Source: Bacteroidales bacterium UBA1266 (GTDB lineage: Bacteria; Bacteroidota; Bacteroidia; Bacteroidales; WCHB1-69). From it: DNA of 6,688 bases. Both the position numbers and the translations under genes were made by a program. The stretch spans positions 1-6,688 of the forward strand of contig DBVK01000029.1 in the NCBI GenBank assembly GCA_002308135.1, given 5' to 3'. Shown in pieces: positions 1 to 5,882 of this stretch. The notes below the pieces were generated by a model, which ran no database searches, was not told where the DNA came from, and worked only from the letters and a program-made list of their open reading frames with translations. Position 1 is the stretch's first letter. The number at the start of each line of letters is the position of its first letter.

Positions 1-655
1 TGTTGTTGACCTTGGTGTCGCAATGGTTGATGCGCTTGGGCAGTTTGCCTTCATGGAAAAGCCTTTCCGCCAGGCACATGCTTTCTTCCCTGCGGGAGAT
101 TTCCTGTAGCAGCCCCGTGCATTTGCCCACCCTTCCGGCCTTGTTTTCCCGTATGGCTTCGTGGCATTGCCGGAGCCGGAACGCTATGTTATGGAAATTA
201 GGAATGGATTCGCAGAGTTCGGAGAAAGGCAGGTCGGAAAGCTGGCATTGGAAGCGTCCGAACGCCTCGCCGGCCGCCTCGGCCAGTTCCGGTGTCACTT
301 TGTCGTAGGATACGGCGTTTTCAATGCATACATAGACCCGCCAGCAGTTCCCGTCCGCGCTTCGGTAATACCAATCCCCCGCTTTGGTGGGGATGAGGCG
401 CAGCACTTTGCGGTCAATGTCCGTTTCTCCCGTGGCAAGCAGTTTTTGCCGGATGTGCTCCGTCACTTTGCGGATGTTCTGCTGTAGACCTTCTACATTG
501 GTGAAAATCTGATGGTTAATGCGTTGCAGAAAATATGAGGTGCCCCCTTTTTCCCTTGCGGGCAGGATGAAGCTGTCGTTGATCAGACCGGTTCCAATGG
601 GATGCGGCGCTCCCGTTTCATTGGATAGTGCGAATTGCCGGACGATGGATTCCAT
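1..655 (-). CDS. APH/choline-kinase-fold phosphotransferase, N-acetylhexosamine kinase-like (partial, 3' end outside window)
   Basis: Reading the minus strand from the ATG at 655 gives 218 uninterrupted codons that run off the left edge. The protein resembles Bacteroidota phosphotransferases often labelled 'mucin desulfatase' or 'aminoglycoside phosphotransferase family' and related to N-acetylhexosamine 1-kinase. Visible marks are the N-lobe GLINDSF turn (residues 23-29), LQRIN (43-47) followed by IFTNVEG, and the kinase catalytic loop HCDTKVNN (211-218). This loop fits the HxDxxxxN pattern, with D213 as the probable catalytic base and N218 as a metal ligand. The DFD-type metal-binding Asp and the C-lobe end are missing only because the window stops; full-length relatives are about 360 residues. 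By family it should be a cytoplasmic enzyme that phosphorylates a sugar or other small hydroxyl compound with ATP. The exact substrate cannot be told from the sequence. It is transcribed away from the tRNA-Gln/rimP operon and is probably unrelated to it functionally. Confidence 0.85.
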   Translation of the reverse strand, partial: MESIVRQFALSNETGAPHPIGTGLINDSFILPAREKGGTSYFLQRINHQIFTNVEGLQQNIRKVTEHIRQKLLATGETDIDRKVLRLIPTKAGDWYYRSADGNCWRVYVCIENAVSYDKVTPELAEAAGEAFGRFQCQLSDLPFSELCESIPNFHNIAFRLRQCHEAIRENKAGRVGKCTGLLQEISRREESMCLAERLFHEGKLPKRINHCDTKVNN

Positions 656-682
656 ATACTTACGGGTGTTAGAATGAATGTG

Positions 683-709
683 CAAATGTACACGAAAAAA
701 TGATACAAA
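683..709 (-). promoter_or_regulatory. Candidate Bacteroidota-type promoter of the kinase gene
   Basis: On the minus strand TACATTTG (690-683) fits the Bacteroidota -7 consensus TAnnTTTG, and a TTTG (709-706) lies upstream as a possible -33 element. The spacer is 15 bases, shorter than the usual 19-21, so the -33 assignment is weak. Transcription would begin near 676, leaving a leader of about 20 bases before the ATG at 655. Confidence 0.5.
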
Positions 710-890
710 GCGGATGATAGCCGGATTTTCTTTTTCCGCAAAGGCCGGATTTCATGCAAATATTTGAGCCTTTTGCCGTAAACCTTCTTTTGATGAATGC
801 GGGTCCGGCAGCTGACAAGCTTAGGAATCAATAAGGTTTGGACATAAAAAAATTTTTTCCGGAATAGATGCGGCCTATTGCTATTTTTTC

Positions 891-898
891 TATTTTTG
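891..898 (+). promoter_or_regulatory. Candidate -7 element of the tRNA-Gln (and perhaps rimP operon) promoter
   Basis: TATTTTTG exactly fits the Bacteroidota -7 consensus TAnnTTTG and lies 16 bases before the mature tRNA 5' end, so the primary transcript would start near 904 and need only short 5' trimming by RNase P. No TTTG is found at the -33 distance (867-870 reads GATG). The upstream stretch 845-856 is A/T-only and could help polymerase binding. The last four bases of the element form part of a perfect 14-base palindrome (895-908). Confidence 0.55.
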
Positions 899-908
899 CA
901 ATTGCAAA
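895..908. repeat. Perfect 14-bp palindrome TTTGCAATTGCAAA over the predicted transcription start
   Basis: The two 7-base halves TTTGCAA and TTGCAAA are exact inverted copies with no spacer. The palindrome overlaps the end of the putative -7 box and covers the expected start of the tRNA-Gln transcript. It could be an operator for a dimeric regulator, or a chance product of an AT-rich promoter. Confidence 0.4.
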
Positions 909-914
909 TGAGCT

Positions 915-985
915 TGCTCAATGGTGTAATGGTAGCACTACGGTTTTTGGTGCCGTCTGTGTAGGTTCGAATCCTGCTTGAGCAA
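915..985 (+). tRNA. tRNA-Gln, anticodon UUG
   Basis: The sequence folds into a complete cloverleaf. The acceptor stem has seven pairs (915-921 with 978-984), beginning with the U1-A72 pair typical of bacterial tRNA-Gln, and A985 is the discriminator base. The anticodon stem pairs 940-944 with 952-956, the last pair being a U-G wobble, around a seven-base loop with anticodon TTG at 947-949. The T arm pairs 961-965 with 973-977 around TTCGAAT. The CCA end is not encoded (ACT follows), so it must be added by nucleotidyltransferase. The UUG anticodon reads CAA and, by wobble, CAG. The gene lies directly upstream of rimP in the same orientation, separated only by a hairpin terminator, and may share a primary transcript with the operon. 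Confidence 0.96.
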
Positions 986-1005
986 CTAATTTACTAAGAA
1001 GAGGG

Positions 1006-1035
1006 AAGAAGGAGGCATTTGCTCCTTCTTTTTTT
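1006..1035 (+). terminator. Intrinsic terminator or attenuator between tRNA-Gln and rimP
   Basis: A perfect nine-pair stem (1006-1014 AAGAAGGAG with 1022-1030 CTCCTTCTT) encloses a seven-base loop (GCATTTG) and runs into a T tract continuing to 1035. It lies 20 bases after the tRNA and ends 19 bases before the rimP ATG. This leaves no room for a complete promoter behind it, and I see no TAnnTTTG box between the tRNA and rimP. It therefore probably ends part of the tRNA transcripts while letting some polymerases read into rimP-nusA-infB, acting as an attenuator. Confidence 0.8.
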
Positions 1036-1054
1036 ATAAAAAACACAAGTGGGT

Positions 1055-1501
1055 ATGAATATACAAAAAGAGCTGATCGCCCGACTGACGGAAGAGGCCC
1101 TGCAGGAAAGGGGGGACTTGTTCGTGACGGAAGTCAAGGTCAAGCCGGACAACACCATTTACGTTTTCATGGACGGTGACCACGGGGTGAATGTGGACGA
1201 CTGCATAGCCGTGAGCAAGTATGTGGAGCGTCATTTGGACAGGGACCGATGCGATTTCGCATTGAATGTTTCCTCTTTTGGCGTGGGGCAGCCGCTGAAG
1301 CTGTTCCGCCAATACCGCAATGCCATAGGCAAAACATTATTGGTCAAACGGATTGACGGGGAAAAGGAGACAGGCGTGCTGTTGGATGCCACGGAACAGC
1401 AGCTGCGTTTGGAGATTCCGGGGACAAAAAAGCAGCCGCCCGTCGTGCGGGAGATAGCCATGGCTGAGGTGAAGGAAGCCCGGGTGGAAGTGACATTTTA
1501 A
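1055..1501 (+). CDS. rimP: Ribosome maturation factor RimP
   Basis: The 148-residue product matches the RimP (DUF150) family in length and layout: an N-terminal alpha/beta domain (about residues 1-80, including FMDGDHGVNVDDCIAVSKYVE) and a C-terminal SH3-like barrel (about 85-148). The junction reads FGVGQPLKLFRQY (from residue 75), the Bacteroidota version of the family's SPG..RPL motif. RimP binds the free 30S subunit and helps late assembly of the decoding side around protein S12; it is cytoplasmic. I chose the ATG at 1055. An in-frame GTG at 1049 would add only two residues (MG), and neither has a well-placed Shine-Dalgarno sequence, just an A-rich leader. Its position before nusA and infB is the classical bacterial arrangement and supports the call. 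The stop codon overlaps an ATG (TAATG) that opens an eight-codon frame ending one base before nusA. Confidence 0.94.
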   Translation: MNIQKELIARLTEEALQERGDLFVTEVKVKPDNTIYVFMDGDHGVNVDDCIAVSKYVERHLDRDRCDFALNVSSFGVGQPLKLFRQYRNAIGKTLLVKRIDGEKETGVLLDATEQQLRLEIPGTKKQPPVVREIAMAEVKEARVEVTF

Positions 1502-1528
1502 TGAAAATATATAACAAACACATATAAA

Positions 1529-2767
1529 ATGAAAGAGGACATCAATTTAATAGAGACTTTTTCCGAATTCAAGAAATTCAAGAATATTGAAAGGGAAACC
1601 CTGATGCATATTCTGGAAGACATTTTCAAGCATATGCTGCTCCGGAAATATGGGGCCAATGCGAATGTGAGTGTCATTGTGAATGTGGACAAAGGGGATG
1701 TGGAGTTCCAACGCTGGCTGGAAATCGTAGAGGACGGTGAGGTGGAGGACCCCAGCACCCAGATTGCGCTTTCGGATGCGGTCAAGATTGAACCGGATTT
1801 TGAAGTGGGCGAGGAATTGTGCGAAAAAATCAGCCTGGAGGATTTCGGCAGAAGGGACATCCTTTCACTGCGGCAGAACCTGGCCGGTAAAATCATGGAA
1901 TACGAGAAGGAGGTTGTCTACCAGAAATACAACAAGCGCATTGGCGAGATAGTCTCCGGTACGGTTCACCAGGCCTGGAAAAAAGAGATACTGATACTGG
2001 ACGAGGACGGTATAGAGCTGGTGTTGCCGAAGACGGAGCAGATTCCTGGCGATTTCTATAAGAAAGGGGATTCCATCCGTGCCGTGGTGCTGAAAGTGAC
2101 CATGGGAGCCAACGCTACAGTCATAACGGCTTCCCGTACCTCTCCTATGTTTTTGGAACGTCTGATGGAAGAAGAGATTCCGGAAATCTACGACGGGCTG
2201 ATCACCATACGCAACATTGTCCGTGTGCCGGGCGAGCGGGCTAAAATCGCCGTTGAGACCTACGACGACCGCATTGACCCTGTAGGTTCCTGCATAGGCA
2301 TGAAAGGATCCCGTATCCATGGGATTGTGCATGAGCTGCGGAATGAGAACCTGGATGTGATCAACTATACCAGCAATCCTGCTTTGTACATACAGCGTGC
2401 GTTAAACCCTGCAAAAATCAGCAGTATAGAAATCAACGAGGACGAGAAGACGGCGAAAACCATTCTGCCCAAAGACCAGGTTTCGTTCGCCATTGGCCGT
2501 AACGGATGCAATATCAAGCTGGCCAATAAGCTGACAGGATATGACATTGAAATCATCCGTGAGGGCACGGAAGACGATGAGGATGTGGAACTGAGCGAGT
2601 TCAAGGACGAGATTGACGAATGGATTCTGAATGAATTGAAGAAAATAGGCTGCAATACGGCGAAGAACGTTTTGCAGATGAGCCGTGATGTGCTGTTGCA
2701 CAGTACCGAACTGGAAGAGGAGACGATTGACGAGGTGCTGAGGATTCTGAAAGCGGAGTTCGAATAG
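1529..2767 (+). CDS. nusA: Transcription termination/antitermination factor NusA
   Basis: The 412-residue protein has the standard NusA core in order: an N-terminal RNA-polymerase-binding domain (about 1-128), an S1 RNA-binding domain (about 137-200, starting GEIVSGTV), and two KH domains with GxxG loops GMKG (257-260) and GRNG (323-326). A short acidic segment (EDDEDVE) then leads to a final helix-hairpin-helix-like stretch of about 55 residues. It lacks the two long acidic repeats that bring the E. coli protein to 495 residues, which is usual outside Proteobacteria. NusA binds elongating RNA polymerase, promotes pausing and hairpin-dependent termination, and takes part in antitermination and rRNA folding. 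It follows rimP by 27 bases and precedes infB by 54. The ATG at 1529 starts the conserved N-domain and is preceded by an A-rich stretch without a Shine-Dalgarno sequence. Autoregulation through the upstream hairpin is possible but unproven. Confidence 0.97.
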   Translation: MKEDINLIETFSEFKKFKNIERETLMHILEDIFKHMLLRKYGANANVSVIVNVDKGDVEFQRWLEIVEDGEVEDPSTQIALSDAVKIEPDFEVGEELCEKISLEDFGRRDILSLRQNLAGKIMEYEKEVVYQKYNKRIGEIVSGTVHQAWKKEILILDEDGIELVLPKTEQIPGDFYKKGDSIRAVVLKVTMGANATVITASRTSPMFLERLMEEEIPEIYDGLITIRNIVRVPGERAKIAVETYDDRIDPVGSCIGMKGSRIHGIVHELRNENLDVINYTSNPALYIQRALNPAKISSIEINEDEKTAKTILPKDQVSFAIGRNGCNIKLANKLTGYDIEIIREGTEDDEDVELSEFKDEIDEWILNELKKIGCNTAKNVLQMSRDVLLHSTELEEETIDEVLRILKAEFE

Positions 2768-2821
2768 GCACGCAGCGTCATCCGTCAAGTTCAAGGAGTG
2801 TTAATTAAAGTATAAGGAAGC

Positions 2822-5800
2822 ATGGCAGAAAAAATAAAAATACCGAGATTAGGGAAAGCAGCATCGGAATTTAACGTTTCCACTGCTACCATAGTGAGTT
2901 TTCTTTCCAAGAAGGGCTACGAGATCAAAGACGAGCCCAACACCAAGCTCACAGAGGAATGGTATGCCTTGCTGATCGCCGAGTATCAGCAGGAGAAGGA
3001 TATCAAAGAGAAGTCATCCGAATTAGGGTTCGGTTCGTTCAAGAACGAAGCTTCCGAAGAAGAGAGCGCGGTACTGAAGAAAAAGGAAAGGGAAGTGGAA
3101 CCCATCTCCTCCGGTGAGGTGTTTATCAAGGATACCGGCCTCGGCCGGCCCAAGGAGGAGCCCCCTATGGTTGTCAAAACCAAGCTGGCCAAACCCAAGG
3201 TGGTGGCCAAAATAGATTTGGGGGATGAAAAACCCAAACGCGGCAGGACAAGCAAGAAGGCGGCCGTGCTTCCCGCGGAAGAGGCTGCACCCAAGGAGGA
3301 GGCGGCAGCGGAAGTTGTGGAGTTGAAAGCGGAAGAACCCGTTGTGGTGGAAACACCCCCGACGCCTCCGGTGGAGGAGAACGCCGTGGAGGCTCCCGTG
3401 GAAACCACTCCCGTGGAGCATGCGGAAACCGGGACGGAAACCCGGCAAACCCCTGCCGAGCCCGAACAGACAGCTGAAACCGCCGCTCCGGAAGAGGAAT
3501 CGAAGGTGGAGCTGTTCTCCCTCGCACGCAATGTGGCCAAACCGGCCTTGAAGACCATAGGCAAAATCAATTTGGATGAACTGAACCAGAACACCAAACC
3601 CAAGCCGAAAAGCAAGGAGGAGCGTCGCAAGGAGAAGGAGCAGAAGCGGAACGAGCAGAAGCGCCAGAAAGAGCAGACCGCAGCCGAGTCCGCTTCGGAA
3701 ACGGCCAAGCCGGACAATTTCCTCAAAACGGAATATACGCATTTGGCGGGTCCCAAGGTAATCAGCCACATTGATCTGGATGCGGACAAACCCAAGCGCG
3801 AATCCGCGGAGGCAGGTTCGGACAGCGAAGGCGGCAAGAAAAAGCGCAAACGCATCAAATCGGTGTATGCCGGCAGTGACAAATCCTCTTCTTTCGACGA
3901 TAAGGACAAATCCTCCAAAAGCAAGTCCAAGGAGAAAAAATCCGGAAAATACAAGGTGGATTTCACGGAAGAGGACATTACGGAACAAATCCGCAAAACC
4001 TATTCCGGCATGGCGCCTGTGAAGAAAAGCCAGGCTTCCAAGCACCGTAAGGAGAAGCGTGTCCACATCCAGCAGGAAATGATGGAGGAGATGGAGCGCA
4101 ACGAGCAGGAAAAGAGTGTGCTGAAAGTGACAGAGTTCATCACTGCCAACGAATTGGCCATCATGATGAACCGTCCGGTCACCGATATTATCTCCGTGTG
4201 TATGAGTCTGGGACTGGCTGTTGCCATCAACCAGCGGCTGTCGGCCGAGACCATTTCGCTGTTGGCGGATAATTACGGCTATACCGTGCAGTTCGTGGGT
4301 TTGGAGGAAGAGACGGAGAAAGTGGAGGAAAACGAGGAGGATTTGGAGCCCCGCGCTCCCATTATCACGGTGATGGGTCATGTGGACCACGGAAAGACCT
4401 CTTTGTTGGACTACATACGTAACACCAACGTGATCCAAGGCGAAGCGGGTGGTATCACCCAGCACATCGGCGCCTACGAGGTGAAGGTGGGAGACAAGTC
4501 CATCACCTTCCTGGACACGCCCGGTCACGAGGCTTTTACCGCTATGCGTGCCCGTGGGGCCAGTATCACGGACATTGTTATCATTGTGATTGCCGCTGAC
4601 GACCAGATCATGCCGCAGACCATAGAGGCCATTAACCACGCCCAGGCTGCCGGTGTGCCTATGATTTTCGCCATTAATAAGATAGACAAGCCGGGTGCGG
4701 ATCCGGAAAAAATCCGCGCCGCTTTGGCCAATATGAATATTTTGGTGGAGGAATGGGGTGGAAAAGTGCAGAGCCAGGACATTTCCGCCAAAAAAGGCAC
4801 CAATGTGGACCTTCTGCTTGAGAAGGTGCTGATAGAGGCGGAAATGCTGGATTTGAAAGCCAATCCCAAGGCCGAGCCTACCGGAACGGTTATAGAGTCC
4901 TCTTTGGACAAAGGCCGCGGCTATGTGGCTAAAATATTGGTGCCGAACGGTACGCTGCATACGGGTGACATTCTGGCGGCCGGAACCAGCTACGGTAAAA
5001 TACGGGCCATGTACAACGAGAAAAACCAGCTGGTGAAAGAGGCCGGTCCTTCCGTGCCGGTGCTGCTTCTCGGATTGAACAGCGCCCCCCAGGCCGGAGA
5101 CTCCTTCCGCACCTATAAGACGGACAAGGAAGCCCGCACCGTGGTGAACAAGCGTTCCCAGCTGCTGCGCGAACAGGGTCTGCGCACCTTGAAACACATC
5201 ACTTTGGATGAGCTTGGCCGCCGTATTGCGGTGGGCGACTTCAAGGAGCTGAATGTGGTGGTCAAAGGTGACGTGGACGGTTCCATTGAAGCCTTGTCGG
5301 ATGAAATCCTGAAACTCTCGACAGAGGATGTGCAGGTCAATGTCATCCACAAGTCGGTGGGACAGGTTACGGAATCGGATGTGCTGCTTGCCTCCGCCTC
5401 CAATGCCATTATCATTGCCTTCCAGGTGCGCCCGTCCGGCGGAGCGAAGAAGCTGGCCGAACAGGAGCAGGTGGATATCCGGGTGTATTCGGTCATCTAT
5501 TCCGCCATTGACGATTTGAAGGCAGCCATTGCGGGCATGAAGGCGCCGGAGGTGAAGGAGCAGGTGGTGGCCAACCTGGAGGTGAGGGAGACTTTCCGTA
5601 TCTCCAAGGTGGGCGTTATCGCCGGCTGCTATGTGCTGGACGGAAAAATACAGCGTTCCTCCAAGGTGCGCGTTATCCGCGACGGCATTGTGATCCACGA
5701 CAAAGGCCGTTTGGGTTCCCTGAAGCGTTTCAAGGACGACGCCAAGGAGGTGACCGCCGGTCTGGAATGCGGACTGAATATAGAGAGTTTCAACGATGTG

Positions 5801-5854
5801 GTTGTGGGTGACCAGATCGAAGCCTATGAAGAGGTGGAGGTTCCCGTCAAATAA
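2822..5854 (+). CDS. infB: Translation initiation factor IF-2
   Basis: This 1010-residue GTPase carries formyl-Met-tRNA to the 30S subunit and drives 50S joining. An N-terminal IF2_N module (about 5-55) is followed by a charged, low-complexity linker of about 370 residues rich in Lys, Glu, Pro and Ala. A second IF2_N-like module (about 434-495) precedes the G domain, whose motifs are all intact: G1 GHVDHGKT (519-526), G2 GGITQHIG with T546, G3 DTPGH (565-569), G4 NKID (619-622) and G5 SAKKG (655-659). Domain II begins near PTGTV (686), domain III contains VKGDVDGS (814-821), and the C-terminal fMet-tRNA-binding barrel contains GVIAGCY (931-937). The protein is longer than the 890 residues of E. 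coli IF-2, and the excess is in the linker. The start at 2822 gives the conserved IF2_N beginning. An in-frame ATG at 3167 (M116) has a strong Shine-Dalgarno sequence and could start a shorter isoform. Confidence 0.98.
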   Translation: MAEKIKIPRLGKAASEFNVSTATIVSFLSKKGYEIKDEPNTKLTEEWYALLIAEYQQEKDIKEKSSELGFGSFKNEASEEESAVLKKKEREVEPISSGEVFIKDTGLGRPKEEPPMVVKTKLAKPKVVAKIDLGDEKPKRGRTSKKAAVLPAEEAAPKEEAAAEVVELKAEEPVVVETPPTPPVEENAVEAPVETTPVEHAETGTETRQTPAEPEQTAETAAPEEESKVELFSLARNVAKPALKTIGKINLDELNQNTKPKPKSKEERRKEKEQKRNEQKRQKEQTAAESASETAKPDNFLKTEYTHLAGPKVISHIDLDADKPKRESAEAGSDSEGGKKKRKRIKSVYAGSDKSSSFDDKDKSSKSKSKEKKSGKYKVDFTEEDITEQIRKTYSGMAPVKKSQASKHRKEKRVHIQQEMMEEMERNEQEKSVLKVTEFITANELAIMMNRPVTDIISVCMSLGLAVAINQRLSAETISLLADNYGYTVQFVGLEEETEKVEENEEDLEPRAPIITVMGHVDHGKTSLLDYIRNTNVIQGEAGGITQHIGAYEVKVGDKSITFLDTPGHEAFTAMRARGASITDIVIIVIAADDQIMPQTIEAINHAQAAGVPMIFAINKIDKPGADPEKIRAALANMNILVEEWGGKVQSQDISAKKGTNVDLLLEKVLIEAEMLDLKANPKAEPTGTVIESSLDKGRGYVAKILVPNGTLHTGDILAAGTSYGKIRAMYNEKNQLVKEAGPSVPVLLLGLNSAPQAGDSFRTYKTDKEARTVVNKRSQLLREQGLRTLKHITLDELGRRIAVGDFKELNVVVKGDVDGSIEALSDEILKLSTEDVQVNVIHKSVGQVTESDVLLASASNAIIIAFQVRPSGGAKKLAEQEQVDIRVYSVIYSAIDDLKAAIAGMKAPEVKEQVVANLEVRETFRISKVGVIAGCYVLDGKIQRSSKVRVIRDGIVIHDKGRLGSLKRFKDDAKEVTAGLECGLNIESFNDVVVGDQIEAYEEVEVPVK
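3135..3169 (+). promoter_or_regulatory. Possible internal translation start in infB: hairpin, Shine-Dalgarno, ATG
   Basis: AAGGAGG (3152-3158) lies eight bases before an ATG (3167-3169) that is in frame with infB and encodes M116. A five-pair GC hairpin (CCGGC 3135-3139, loop CTCG, GCCGG 3144-3148) sits just upstream. Starting here would give an IF-2 of 895 residues without the first IF2_N module, comparable to the shorter E. coli isoforms. The caveats are that Lys-Glu-Glu codons often produce such sequences by chance in this gene, and that Bacteroidota ribosomes rarely rely on Shine-Dalgarno pairing. Confidence 0.3.
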
Positions 5855-5880
5855 ATAAATAAGTAAGTAAGACAGACAGA
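5849..5880 (+). repeat. Tetranucleotide-period repeat between infB and metG
   Basis: The end of infB and the following spacer have a four-base period: AAAT units pass into AAGT and then GACA units. Five TAA triplets (5852, 5856, 5860, 5864, 5868) fall four bases apart, so stops occur in all three frames right after infB, including a second in-frame stop at 5864. The tract fills most of the 28-base gap before metG and takes the place of an A-rich ribosome-loading leader. Confidence 0.6.
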
Positions 5881-5882
5881 AC

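Noticed and set aside
3..487. Two overlapping plus-strand frames opposite the kinase
   Set aside because: Both are shadows of the minus-strand kinase, whose translation has clear family motifs.
720..752. Direct repeat GCCGGATTT (720-728 and 744-752) and weak CGGA/TCCG hairpins in the divergent intergenic region
   Set aside because: The arms are four to nine bases, with poor stems and no T tract or link to a promoter, so chance is enough to explain them.
583..921. Minus-strand frame of 112 codons across the intergenic region
   Set aside because: It overlaps the start of the kinase in another frame, the putative promoters and the tRNA-Gln 5' end, and its product is a basic, low-complexity sequence without family resemblance.
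1009..1015. AAGGAGG as the ribosome-binding site of rimP
   Set aside because: It is about 40 bases before the rimP ATG and sits in the ascending arm of the terminator hairpin. No sensible frame begins at a proper distance from it.
2768..2821. Possible promoter or terminator between nusA and infB
   Set aside because: The 54-base gap has no TAnnTTTG box and no stem with a T tract, only TTAATTAA and purine-rich stretches, so infB is best read as cotranscribed with nusA.
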